Shown: positions 36,138-47,236 of the stretch, piece after piece
Numbering within the stretch: position 1 is the stretch's first letter
How the letters are laid out: the number at the start of each line of letters is the position of its first letter
Assembly: GCF_030272615.1 (NCBI RefSeq)
Contig: NC_081413.1
Location: 336,719,302 to 336,783,301 of the forward strand
From: Cryptomeria japonica
Taxonomy: Eukaryota > Streptophyta > Pinopsida > Cupressales > Cupressaceae
DNA length: 64,000 nt
Direction: 5' to 3'
Position numbers and translations under genes: made by a program
Notes under the pieces: generated by a model
Databases searched by the model: none
Seen by the model: the letters and a program-made list of their open reading frames with translations, nothing else
Told to the model about the DNA's origin: nothing

Positions 36138-37368
36138 TTTTAGAATAACCAGTGGACAATTGAGAGGGGGGGGGTTGAATTAGTTGTCAATAGATTATAT
36201 TAATCAAACCACTTTATAACCTTTAACTGGAGCACATAAACATTGAATATCAAAATAGCAGAAACAGATACCGGTAAGCAATAAAACTTAAGAATGAAAC
36301 GTAGAATTAACACAATGCAACCATACCACATAACACCATGATTTGTATGTGGAAAACTCAGTAAAGGGAAAAACCATGGTGGGAAGCCTACCCACAGTCA
36401 GATAATACTTATGCAGAAAGTATGTGATACAATAAGGGGCCTACACATGCAGGAAGGCACACTGCCTAGAGCGTACTACTCATTACAAAGGAGTCTCATC
36501 GACTATAGAGAGGTTATAACAACCTCAATATATCTGGACAACAATCCAAAAGAATGAACTATCAGTGATAGCATCTATCATGCCTAATTACTATCTCGGT
36601 TAAGCTCAATACCGAAGGCCTTGACCTCTTACATAAACCCAATTTGATCACCTATGATCGACCAAATCTCTTTCGCATGTGATTTTTCATTCCATGACCA
36701 CGATCATGATCTACAATGAGATCTTACATCAATTTATACAAACCCTAAGGCCTAAACCAATTAGGTCGGCCACCTAAAGATATTACAATAAGATCATTAC
36801 ATACATCCATATTACAATGATATGCCATGTCGGCTTTAGACCAAAACAACATTAACCAATCCATAAATCATCCTGGTAATGTGTAGACAACACATTACAT
36901 GATACCAGTCCATAACCTAGATAGGTACCGAACCTAATTTGGGTCGACCATGCCAAAGTGATGTCTCCAATCATTCGAGGCACGATCAAGGATCACCTTC
37001 TACATCTTGAATTCCATCTAGAAGTCACACCAACACCACTTATGCATCCTACCAAAGATTCTCAGTAAAAGCTATGCTGGTAAAACCTTAAACCCTTACT
37101 GGTATAGGCTTACTAGAGTGTATGATAGCATCTGATCATCAAGTCAATACCAACTAACCAAAATAGACTCCCTAAACATCAAACCAAACATATTCCATTG
37201 ATCCAGACATGTCGATAGTATCCAACTGATAGTACCTTCTACTGACAACACTAGTTTTTCTACCGATAACCAAAAATTATCTTCCAGTAACCAATCATAA
37301 TAGCTAGTGTTGGCATCAATGACAAAACATCAATGCAACACATAATCAATTCCTTCATATTGCCAACA
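36138..37368 (-). repeat. Copia 5' LTR (right copy, 1,231 bp)
   Basis: It pairs with 18140-19373. On the sense strand it opens TGTTGGCAATATGAAGG. The TATAAAT box at 36732-36738 matches the left copy. Near its start a perfect 8 bp inverted repeat (TGTTGGCA at 37308-37315 and TGCCAACA at 37361-37368) could form a terminal hairpin. Confidence 0.95.
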
Positions 37369-37373
37369 TGCCT

Positions 37374-38110
37374 CTCTACATCTGCTCATGTCTTTTATTT
37401 AGCTTCTCTTCCGCCTTTAGGGCATACTGGTAAGCCTTTTCAACACTCTCCAATTTTATCAAATCAAGTTCATCTTGTATAGACATCCATAATCCATTCA
37501 AATATCTTGCAACCTATTCAACTTCATCATCAACTTGTCCGGATCTAATGTTCAACTTGTAAAATGCTTCGGTGTACTCATTCACACTAGATTCCTTCTA
37601 TCTCAAATTCTGCAACTTCCAAAATAGATTCACTTGATAATCAACTGGCATAAACTTTGACTTCAACTTATCAATCATCTGATCCCATGTCTTAATCTTC
37701 TCTTTACCTCTTCTCTATCTATCAACTTGCAAATGCTCCCACCAAGAAGATGCATGAGATTTCAACCGGGTACAAGTGTATTTCATCTTCCTCTCTTTTG
37801 TAGTGCTTTCAAAATTGATATACTTCTCCATCTCCAAGATCCATTCCATCAATTCATCTAAATATAACCTCCCATCATATTCTGGTGGGGTAAAATTAGG
37901 TTTAATATTTGCCCTACTCAAAACCCTCAAAAACATTTCCTCATCTGGATCAACCACTGGTGGGTATGCTTGTTCTGTCGAGGCTTCTTCTCCTTCATGT
38001 TCACTTACATCTTCGATATGTTGACCTCTTCTCTGGTTTGTCTCTGCAACTTCCAACTGAGATGCTATACCTCACAACATCTCCATCACAGCAGGGTCTA
38101 CATTCTTATG
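37374..38110 (-). pseudogene. Gypsy Gag, N-terminal part (broken)
   Basis: This is the structural protein that would form the particle. The minus strand reads through PPEYDGRLYLDELMEWILEM near 37880 and LKSHASSWWEHLQV near 37740, the conserved core of plant Ty3/gypsy Gag (Retrotrans_gag family). It goes on past a stop at 37715 with KSKFMPVDYQVNLFWKLQNL and VARYLNGLW down to the copia insertion at 37373. The zinc knuckle of the same gene is on the other side of the nest near 17910. The start codon is uncertain. Confidence 0.88.
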
Positions 38111-38237
38111 TGCTCCACCATTCCTATCTCCTCTTCACACCATCATTTACGCTAGTACTTTGCAACTGCAGGTCAGATCCACAATCCGCCACCCTACAAC
38201 AAAAATTTCAGGACACCCAACCCCCATAATGAAACTT

Positions 38238-38250
38238 CACTCTGATACCA
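38238..38250 (-). other. Gypsy primer-binding site (Met tRNA type)
   Basis: Minus strand TGGTATCAGAGTG lies just inside the right LTR, whose sense end is at 38253. One base differs from the standard initiator-Met site. Confidence 0.88.
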
Positions 38251-38252
38251 CT

Positions 38253-38971
38253 TGAAGAAGTCACCAGTGAGGGACCTCAAAGAGATAAATCTAGACCGGT
38301 CAGCAAGAGTAACACAATAGAAACACAAAGACATGATGGAGGCAATGCAAAACAATTTTTTTTATTTCATGAAAATTGATTACAACCAACCGGTAACAAC
38401 CAGCTCATAGGCCTGGTAGAACATACAGAATAGGTCACAACTGGGACCTTGAATCTTAAGATATATCTTCTATGCACAGTCTCACTACTTGATTCTTTGA
38501 TTGATTACATTCTAATGTGCAATTATAATTATATATACGATCCGAAGGATCGAGTTGGCCTAAAAAGGGATCAAAATCCAAAGAACAAGACTTAATGTGT
38601 AAAATTAACAAGGTCGGCCACACGCCAAGGAACATCGAAATCAACACCCAAGGCTCCACAAGCTTTGGAAGGGGTCCTAGTAGATCACCAAAATAGGTCC
38701 AATAAACTGGTAACAAGAACTGTCAACTGGTAATAGAAAATTGCCAAGGAAATCGATAGCGATAACTTGCCAAAAAATGATCCAAATGCAATGTGGTCTA
38801 GAACTAATAAAGATGATCAAGTCTTCAATTAGATCCAACTCCATAGGATCTAGTGAGCCAAAACTGGGACATAGAGAAAGAAATGTTGAAGCTGCAAACA
38901 AAAAGTAAAATAAAAAGAAAATGTTTTTGGTTGATGCAAGAATGCTATGGAACAAGGATGCTCTTGCATCA
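38253..38971 (-). repeat. Gypsy 5' LTR (right copy, 719 bp)
   Basis: It starts TGAAGAAGTCACCAG and ends CTCTTGCATCA, matching 14175-14980. It lacks the roughly 70 bp block and some GATTCTTT units of the left copy, so one of the two changed after insertion. Confidence 0.9.
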
Positions 38972-39214
38972 CTAACATGTTTAAAATCCACTTTTAGATT
39001 TAAGAAAAAATGTCTAAAACCCTTAAACTACATTTATCCTGTTAATTTTTCCTTAAGAAATTTCAACACCTCATTTTCCATTTTGAAAGAGTGCACGAAG
39101 GAAATTACTAAGAAAGAGAGGAAAGATGGGAACCTAGCCCTACAAAAAGATCAAGACCTTGCCGTTGAATTAAGCACCTATTTCTAGCCGTCCTCCTTCA
39201 TTTCCCTCTGTAAA
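38972..39214. other. Short flank of the gypsy element, no gene seen
   Basis: This should be the right half of the DNA the gypsy element landed in. An open frame running from 38921 to 39187 crosses the LTR edge and has no known domain. Confidence 0.4.
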
Positions 39215-39839
39215 TGTAGTGCCTCTCTATGCCTTGCATCTGAGACTTGTTACTTTAACTTGTTAGGTTATGTTTTGAATCTATATGTGTGGTACATTTC
39301 ATTGTCTTGTGTGTGGATACATTCATGTGATTCTTGTTATTGAACAATTATACTATGCTTTTATGTTTCAAGATATGACAACTATTATATTTCATTTGAG
39401 ATAAATATATTGATGTTCATAATGGTTTACTATGACTTGAATTTTATGTTGATGATTCATGATAATTCTTATTAAATGTTAATCTATGATCAGATGTTGT
39501 TGTTTAGATTTGATGATATTGATGCTTTTGGATTTTATGTTTAGAATAGGCCTTTGTTGGTTTGTTTGCTTGGGGATTAGGGTGAAAGGAAAGATTTAAT
39601 ATTACTCATTCATGAGCTCCATATGATTTCATGATTTCCTTTCACTAAATGGGATTAGATGTATAAATATGCATGTGTTTGTATACAACACATTTTTTGT
39701 GCAAGATTGCAGGTACTGGACATCGAGTCCACCTGGTTCCACAGGTCTAAAAGTGTCTCTAAATTCCTAATGGTTGAAAAAGGAGATAGTGCAATGCCCA
39801 AATTATACCTAGACCTATCCATTGTCCTAACCTAAGGAC
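39215..39839 (+). repeat. LTR-like fragment, distant relative of the giant LTRs
   Basis: It begins TGTAGTGCCTCTCTATGCC. At 39702-39775 it carries GCAAGATTGCAGGTACTGG, then GTCCACCTGG, CACAGGTCT and GTGTCTCT, in the same order as the LARD LTR at 27595-27690 (GCAGGAGATTGCAGGTA, CTCCACCTGG, CGCAGGTTC, GTGTACCTCT). It stops at 39839 where a segment of opposite orientation begins. Confidence 0.5.
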
Positions 39840-40255
39840 TATAATGCCCCCGCCAAAAAATCCTAAATGATTCAACTACAAATACTCGAAAAGAGTGTAG
39901 AATATATCTTTTTAAACAATTTCGAACGCATAGCGTAAAAGATAAACATTGTAATAGAATTTCAACAAGCAGAAGACTTAACTCAAACTCCTAAAGGGTT
40001 TCTCAATGTGGATTACTTAATTAAACTAACCCTTACTTAAGGTCAATTAATCCACTTAAGATATATATCTATCCATTAGGAACTTAATTACACAAGACAA
40101 TGAATGTTCATACTTTGCATGAGATAACATTAATATTTCTATGCTTAAATCATGATAAAACATTACATTAATGAATTTAATTAGAGATATAAATCCTATC
40201 ATCTAAATCCCATCATAATACTTTATTTTTAAATTACAAGTATAGAGTCGTATAT
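39840..40255 (-). repeat. LTR-like fragment in reverse orientation
   Basis: It opens TATAATGCCCCCGCC and continues GCAGAAGACTTAACTC and CTCCTAAAGGGTTTCTC. This parallels the plus-strand start of the solo LTR at 3045 (TGTAATGCCCCGCC, GCGGAAGACTTCAACT, CTCCTAAAGAGTTTCCC at 3165-3205). It is therefore the 3' end of a minus-oriented relative of the giant LTRs, truncated on the right. Confidence 0.5.
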
Positions 40256-41916
40256 TGTACACCCTTGCTAGGGTGGTACAATTCCACACTTGGTTTAGCA
40301 CCCGCCTTAGTGTGTTTTGCATTCTGAATTTGTAATCTCCTTTAAGAATTTAATTAATTAATTTAATTAAATATAAATTCATATTTTATCACTGCATACA
40401 TTATAAAGTTGGGCCCTTTACCCTAAGCATGCCCCTTTTTCATTTTATTCCTCCAATAAATCATTAAATCATAAACCCCAATTATGTCCTATTTCGACCT
40501 TTAAGGCCCAATTTCACATGTCCAAATATCTTAGAATCAAATTTAACTTTGGGATTCACTCTAATATCATCATATCTGACGACCTTGAAAAATTTGGTGA
40601 AAAGTTGGTTGAACGAGGTGCAAGTTGCACCTGGTCCCCGACATTTTTCTCAAAATTTCAGGAGCATAATTCTATGATATTATAATGCTTAACCCCAAGA
40701 AATTGGCAAGAAATTCAAATCCTAGGTTAGCCTAAAGGTGGAATTAAGATCTAGGGTTTCATACATAAGAGCTCTCTTTCTTCATTTGAAGGGGGGAATG
40801 GAAAATCTAGAGAAGTTTGGAGCAAAGCAAGGAGCCTTCTATGTAGCGAAAGAGAAGATATTTTAAAGTCTTCAAAAATATTCAACAACACCTATCAAGC
40901 ATTCATCAAGCATTTTTTTCATCAATTGGGAGCTTTTGAAGATGTAGGAAAGCAATAGGAGATCACCGACTGAAGATTGGCTTGTTTCTCTCCCTTGGGG
41001 TTGGGTATGGTTTCACATTGTTTCCATGTCTTTGTATGAGCTTCATTACATAAATTTTATTTACATTCATTATTTAGATCACTTTGCATCATTGATTTAG
41101 AGCATTTACTTTGTCAATTACAAGCATTTAGGGTTTACTCTTTAGGGTTGCTCTAGATTGTTTGCATTCATCTTAGGGTCTTGCACACACACAAGATTCT
41201 TGCACACACTATTTTACTATACAAATCAGCTATTTGTTGAGGTGTAAATCACCAAAATAGGGGTTTGACTAAGGAAAAACCCTATATAGCCACCCGAAAC
41301 CCTATTTTGAATTATAGGTGTAGATTCAGGATCCGACTGTCGCTACAGATTTCAGTATTGACAGAGCACACAGACACAGTTCTAGGGACCAAATCTAAGA
41401 AGAAACCATTGGGACAGGGACATGGCACCCTGGCCCTACCTAGGACACGAGCATGGCACCCTAGTCCTTTGATATTTTGGTAGGATAACAGTTCATAGTC
41501 TTCAGATCTCAACCTGTTAGTTACATCTTCTAGTCTATAGAATTAGGACATGGGCGTAGCACTCCTGTCTTAGAAAATTTGGCTCAAATTTCTGGCATAG
41601 GTGCACCTCTAAATTTTCCTCCTAATCTGTACTTTTTCAGCAACATATCGGTTACTCTCAGTTCTGTATTTCCAGATTAGGGTTGCTTGTGTATACTCAC
41701 ATTCTAGGTTCATTATTTAAATTTTTACTTTGCATTTCTCCTCTCTCTGATTTACAATAAATGAATACAAACCCTAAGAGGTAATCCTGAACTCTCTCTT
41801 CCTCACAAGAAGTAGTCAAAGCATGTTACCTCCCTAGGCTCTTTCGTATTCCATGAGTGTGTACATGAGAGTGTGATTAGGGTTTGTTTACCTAGTCTCA
41901 CTTTTTCCCCTACACA
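40256..41916 (+). repeat. Candidate LTR of the decayed plus-strand gypsy element
   Basis: It begins TGTACACCC and ends CCCCTACACA. Four bases later TGGTGGACCCGACATG begins at 41921, which has the TGG start and place of a primer-binding site, but I do not recognise the tRNA. The gypsy pseudogene follows at once. A second LTR is not visible, so the edges are provisional. Direct words such as GGGACAGGGACATGGCACCC and CATGGCACCCTAG near 41410-41465 repeat within it. Confidence 0.4.
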
Positions 41917-44330
41917 TCTTTGGTGGACCCGACATGAAAGCAATCTTATTTTCATTACATTGCATTGTTAGATCTAGATTTATTATCTTTCATTTGTTTT
42001 ATAAACATAAAATTCCAAAAAAAAAAAAGAAGAGATTTATTTTACTTGCTTGCATTATGTGTAGATTTCATTCAATTTCCATTTCAAAATGTCAGATTTT
42101 TTTTTGCAAGATGTTCATACTTTTGATGATGTATGCAATTATGTTGATTATGATTTTAGTAAGGATGAATTAGATGAATCTCTAGATGATTTTTTGAACC
42201 CTAAGCCTTCTAAACCCTCATTTTGCCAAAAACTAATTAACCTTGTTACTATGCCATTTCGTGGTGATGAGAAAGATAAGTTGAATGATTCCTCTCATGG
42301 GTACATTCCTATCAACTCTTCCACTAAATATAGAAACATGGTTGCCTACAACAATTCCCTTTATGAGGAGATGTCTCCTTTTGAATCAAAAGATAAACCT
42401 TTCAATCAATATGACCATGCCTTGTTGGATGATGCCCTTGATGACTTTGTCTCTTTCCAAATCTTAAAACAAAAACAATACATCTAAAAGATTAATCAAC
42501 ATGATAAATGTGAATGAACATAGCAAGCCTCTTTTTGTAGTCCAAGGTGCTTATCCTTCTTCAACTCTACAACTTCCCAACCAACCCCTTTTCATTGTTC
42601 AAGGTGGATATGGTCATGATTCCTTTAGTACTCATAACAAACCTGTCATTATTGTGCAAGGAAGAAATCCCAGTAAGAGTCCTTATAGTTAGGCTAAACA
42701 ACTGACTAAGGGGAGCCATCATGCAGTTGCCCATACTTATAACACAAGAAACAATAGGCAATCTAATCCTCTTTTGGTTATCCCCACTTCTCTTCCTGAT
42801 CCCCAACTTATTCTTCCTCAAGCACCTCGCATTTCACAAACTCTTGGTAAGCAATATGATCTTATTTAACATCTCAAAGCTACTCCTGCCAAGATATCTC
42901 TTTGGGATTTGATTCCAACTTCTTCATCTCATCATGGAATGTTACAAGATGCCTTGAAAAATTTTAATGTCCCACCTGCAATGACATCCAATAATATGGC
43001 TTCCTTGATTGATTCTATCACATCTTCTAAGGCTCAAATTGTGTTTACACAAGATGAGTTACCTACTAGTGAAATTCAACATCAATATCATCCTTTAATG
43101 ATTGTGGTTATCATAAATGATAGTGCAATAAGATGAACACTAGTGGACAATGGTTCTGGCCTTAATGTTTGTAGCATTAACTTGTTGCATAAACTCAGCG
43201 TCGATACATCTCTCATTAAGCCTGCTCCTCTTACTATCTGAGGCTTCGATAATGTTGCTAGATCTTCATTAGGTATCATCACTTTTCCTATTAAGGTAGG
43301 TCCTATTACTTTTCCCACACCTATTCATGTCATGCCTGAAAAATCTAACTTATACATTGTTATTAGGGAGACCGTGGATTCATAGAATGTAATTTGTCCC
43401 CTCTACACTGCATAGGAAAGTTAAATTCATTTACAGCAATAAGACATATACCTTGATAGGTGATACCAATCTCTAGGCTTGTCTACAAATATCAACGTCC
43501 AAATCATCTCCAATTGGTTCTTCTCTAGCTATCTTTTTGTTGGGTTGTGATGCCTTTTGAATTGAAAAATGTAGGTGTTACCTATCAACGTGCTATAACC
43601 CTCATCTTCTATTATTACATGCATAAAATTTAATAAGATTATGTTGATGGTATCTTAGCTAAATCCATTTTTTGTATAGATCATGTTAAGATCCTTCGTC
43701 GAGTCTTTAAAATAATTCGTAAGTACAACATGCACTTGAATCCCCGAAAGTGTGTTTTTGTTGTGGATAGTGGAAAACTATTAGGATTCATAGTCTCGTG
43801 TCATGGAATTGAGGTGGATATGAAGAAGATAGATGCCATTGTTAACATGCCACCTCTTAAAAATGTTTCCCAACTAAAAAGTTTGCAATGAAAGATTCAA
43901 GCTATTCGTAGGTTTGTTTATCAACTCATGGATCATACCTTTCCTTTTACTCAATTTCTTAAAAAAAATATCACCTTTTAATGGAATGAGGATTGTCGTC
44001 AAGCATTCGAAGACTTAAAAACATATTTGGCCAATCCTCCCATTCTTCAACCCGCTAACCCTTCTAAGCCCTTCCTTGTATACACAGTTGCTTCTCTTCA
44101 TGCTCTTGCAACCTTATTGGCACAATGTGATAAGGATGGTAGAGAATGTCTTGTTTATTACATAAGTTGCACTCTACTCGATTACGAAGTTTGATATTCT
44201 GCAATAGAAAGACAATGTCTTTCTTTAGTCTTCGCAACCCAAAAATTAAGGCATTACCTTTTCAATGCTGCAGTCCATGTTATCATTAAATTTGACCCTC
44301 TAAAGCATCTTTTCTCCAAAACTGAGGGCA
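41917..44330 (+). pseudogene. Ty3/gypsy Gag-Pol, plus strand (heavily broken)
   Basis: An acidic ORF at 42089-42487 (132 codons, no known domain) is followed by a Pro/Gln-rich part with three PLFVVQG-like repeats. Next is a protease remnant near 43140-43340 (LVDNGSGLNVCSINLLHKL, then ITFPIKVGPITFP; the DNGS active site is a form seen in Tat-type elements). RT pieces follow near 43550-43790 (MPFELKNVGVTYQRAI, YVDGILAKS), where the second catalytic Asp of the expected YVDD box has become Gly. RNase H pieces come near 43990-44320 (FLVYTVASLHALATLLAQ, HVIIKFDPLKHLFSKTEG). The front of the RT is missing. Reading breaks off at about 44330 against a minus-strand ORF. Confidence 0.8.
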
Positions 44331-44334
44331 TGAT

Positions 44335-45731
44335 ATTTCTTCAATCGGTTCTTCAAGCTATTCTACTACATGTGCCAAATTTGACAGCCTTTCGGCTCCA
44401 TGTTCTTCTTGTAGTTGAATCTCTATTTGACTTACATGCCCTTCTTCCGATGTTTCCATGGAAATGACTTCAATCACATCCCCTGTTGCTTGAGTTTTCT
44501 ATTTACCCCTTCAACTCCTTATCGAATACATTTTCGGAGTGACTGTAGGAGGTGTTGCTGCGGGAGAATTTTCTTTTACCTTGCGCCTTTTAGCAACAAG
44601 AGAAACTTGTGCTGCTTGAGGCTTCTTTATGGGTTCTTCCTCTACGTCAGTTGTTTCTATTTATTTCCCTTTTCTTCTATAATATGCCTCTCCACTTTGA
44701 AAATGATTGGAGGGCTGCTCAATATTTGGTTCAATTACCATTTCCTCTACAACAGGCAAGGCTTCATTGGCAACAGGAGGTTGATCCACTACACAAACCC
44801 TAGGAGATGAGGGTTCTCCGATATCTTCCTCTTGGGCTGCTATTTCTTCTACAACAGGAACATTTTCCTTCCTAAATTGTAGGATATCTTCAAATTCCCC
44901 CATGCCATCTGAGAGACATCTTTGAGAGAATGTTCTACCAATAATTTAATGAAGCCATGATGGGTAACAGAAATATTTCCACCCTTCTGTGTTTCTTTTG
45001 CAATTATAAAAATAAGATGATACAAAAAATTGGGAACATTCACCCTTCGGCTATGCCATAAATGACTATGTAATTTAAAATGGACCAAATGCAAATTTGA
45101 GTACCTACCATCATAGGTAATATATTTCATCACATACAATGCCACCTGGGGCCATTCTGCTCAAAGAGATATCTGTTTGGCTCCCTACTCGTCCACACAT
45201 AGGGGTCCATCTGTTGAGTGAGTAAACTCTACCCTAGCATTTCTCGCATCCTTCAACTCAAGAAATAGTTCCCCCTCCTACAACAACCCAGTGACTTTAG
45301 CTATCCATTGCTCTGTGTCAATGACTCTTACCCCTTTGACAGAGGCCTCTCCTTCATTGTATGTACACATGAATTCAAGGGCAATTTCTTCGTTGAAATC
45401 TGTTATTTTTAGAAAATAGTCAATCCATCCATATATAAGGAAGTAATTCTCACACTGGACATCCTACAGCAACATATCATGAATTATTACTTCATGGTGG
45501 ATAGGAGCTCCTCCCATGACTCTCAGCTCTCAAAACAATTTCCGTAGCAGAACGAAGGATTGAAATAACCTGCAGAACTGAAAAATACATGTTCCGAAAT
45601 AATTTACTTACTTCCAGTACCTCTCATTGATTTCAGTGGTAGGATGAACTACTCACTCGTGCCACAGAATGTCCTATTAAAAAATGATGTTAGAAAAATT
45701 TAAGAAAATTAGTGACAAGGATAGATAATTA
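44335..45731 (-). pseudogene. Additional 3' ORF of the gypsy element (function unknown)
   Basis: This lies downstream of integrase once element A is removed. The minus strand reads, with stops and frame changes, ITDFNEEIALEFMCTYNEGE near 45400, then VRVIDTEQWIAKVTGLL near 45310, then HLWHSRRVNVPNFLYHLIF near 45040 (open 44849-45145). A Pro/Glu/Val-rich tail follows at 44661-44903 and a Lys-rich segment near 44560-44620. The arrangement (helical module with a conserved WI-x-GL segment, then a charged low-complexity tail) resembles plant extra-ORF proteins sometimes annotated as putative plant transposon protein. I cannot name a function. It might count as the env-position ORF, but I see no clear signal or membrane anchor. 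Confidence 0.6.
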
Positions 45732-46857
45732 TGTTAGGCCCAATATGGAAAGCTAATGTACTAAGAGGGGAGGGGTGAATCAGTACTTCAAAACTTTTCT
45801 TCAATAATAACTTTACTGTTATGCATAAACCAAATAGTGCAATAACATAATATAAAGCTAAAACAAATAGCTAACAATCATACATGATTTACTCCATAAC
45901 ACATATATTTTGGTTACGCAGAAACTCTTGGTTAGAGAGAAAAACTACAGTGGGGATGGCACCCACAACTTCACTACTGCAATAATAAAGAGTGCTCGGT
46001 TAGAGCTACATGTTTAGCTATTTTTGATAGCTTACCCTGTTAGGAGTAATAAGATATGTTAGATCTACCTTGCTAAAGGATTTTACAACACTTAAACTAA
46101 ATGTTGCACCTGGTTAGAGGCTTTACAATTTATAGACTTCATTAAAGTCTTTTACCCTGTTAAAGGTTTCTCTTACAACTTCAAAATATTACAATAAAAT
46201 CATTACAAATATCTGCAACTTTACATCTGGAATGTTATAGCAGATTCTATGTGCTCGAAATATGATTACCTTGCTTATAGCATACCTCGGTAACCCATAT
46301 AGTAACTCAGTAAACCCTTTTGTTTACTCTGTTCTTTAACTGTTCTCTGAAAACCTTCTCGGTGACCTCTGTGTCTCTGTAACAGTCTTCTTACACTCAT
46401 GCACACACCTTTTTTAATTCTTAACTCATGTTGTATAAATAGATCTCTTATGACGGTGATCCATTCATTGCTTCGATCTTACAAACATGTTTTATTGAAT
46501 GAATAACCATGCAAAACATTTCATTGGTTAGATGACCTCAAAATCATACACAATCTTTAAGTGCAATTTCCAATGTGATAACGGTTAGATGTTCCTCGAT
46601 CTTGTAACACGTTTTCATATGTATGTCTAGGTTCAATGAATCTGGTAACATGTTTAACTCGGTGTGTCATCTTTGCTTCTCGGTAGGCATGAAATGATAC
46701 TTGGTAGACAGCTCGGTGTAAACTACGCTCTAAGACTACTTTCTTCTGTAACCGACTAGACTATGCATACCGACTGAATATTTTGGTAGTAGTAACCGAC
46801 TAGAGTATATAGTATAACTTTGACATGAAACTAATGGAAACTTGATAAGTAGTAACA
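45732..46857 (-). repeat. Element A 3' LTR (left copy, 1,126 bp)
   Basis: It runs from TGTTAGGCCCAATATGG to AAGTAGTAACA and pairs with 52564-53682. A TATAAATAG box at 46434-46442 is on the plus strand, opposite to the genes, and is kept in both LTRs. A GATAGCTTACCCTGTTAGGAG stretch near 46030 is absent from the right copy near 52860. Confidence 0.95.
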
Positions 46858-46870
46858 ATCTCCCCTTTTG
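46858..46870 (-). other. Element A polypurine tract
   Basis: Minus strand CAAAAGGGGAGAT directly precedes the LTR start TGTTACTACT. Further GGGGGAG tracts occur upstream at 47140-47225 and are noted separately. Confidence 0.85.
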
Positions 46871-47139
46871 ACATTAGTTGAGATGTTTGACAAAAACTAC
46901 TTTCAAAGTTATAACTCAAAAATCTATATACTTGCAAAATTTGACTATACTGATAGTATATACAATAGTTAATAATATAATATATCCAGATATACTCCCC
47001 TTATCGATATACTGTACAAAACTCTAATTTTGCATGCTCGGTGATTAATGTTCCATGTGCTGCTCTTGATCTTTGCTTAATATCTTGTTCACTGCTCAGT
47101 TCACTGAACTTGGATACTCTGCTTGCTCTGCTTGGTATA

Positions 47140-47225
47140 CTCCCCCTATATACGATACTCCTTTTGTTTGATACTTTGAATACTATATCACTCCCCCAAT
47201 ACTATATTACTCCCCCTTTTTGACA
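47140..47225 (-). repeat. Extra purine tracts upstream of the 3' LTR
   Basis: On the minus strand GTCAAAAAGGGGGAGTAATA, TATTGGGGGAGTGATATAGT and ATATAGGGGGAGTATAC come in close succession just after the stop of the large ORF. They copy the form of the true polypurine tract 280 bp further on. They may be secondary plus-strand primers or remnants of tandem 3' end duplication. Confidence 0.6.
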
Positions 47226-47236
47226 AACATCAAAAC

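Larger units (their letters stand above)
18140..37368 (-). mobile_element. Ty1/copia LTR retrotransposon carrying the nested LARD
   Basis: The LTRs at 18140-19373 and 36138-37368 are flanked by a perfect TGCCT duplication at 18135-18139 and 37369-37373, inside the gypsy Gag. The element is on the minus strand: primer site at 36124-36135, Gag-Pol at 31883-36079, and a GGGGGAGAT purine tract (minus strand) next to the left LTR at 19374-19382. The LARD at 19468-31605 sits in its 3' untranslated part, between the Pol stop and the purine tract. Without the LARD the element is about 7.1 kb, a normal copia size. Confidence 0.95.
14175..38971 (-). mobile_element. Ty3/gypsy LTR retrotransposon carrying a nested copia and LARD
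   Basis: The LTRs are at 14175-14980 and 38253-38971. The initiator-Met-type primer site beside the right LTR, and the gene order Gag, protease, RT, RNase H, integrase read leftward, fix the minus orientation. The copia element at 18140-37368 splits it between the Gag helical part and its zinc knuckle. The flanking pentamers CTACG (14170-14174) and CTAAC (38972-38976) match only in part, so the target duplication has decayed or one edge is slightly off. The two LTRs differ by a roughly 70 bp indel and in an 8 bp tandem repeat, consistent with an old insertion. Confidence 0.92.

Noticed and set aside
44415-44810. A plus-strand ORF of 131 codons, rich in Phe, Cys and Tyr
   Set aside because: It lies antisense to the readable Pro/Glu/Val-rich tail of the gypsy extra ORF, and its composition is what the reverse strand of that tail gives.
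44335-45731. Envelope gene, making the element an endogenous retrovirus
   Set aside because: No signal peptide, cleavage site or membrane anchor could be seen; an unknown plant extra ORF is the more careful call.
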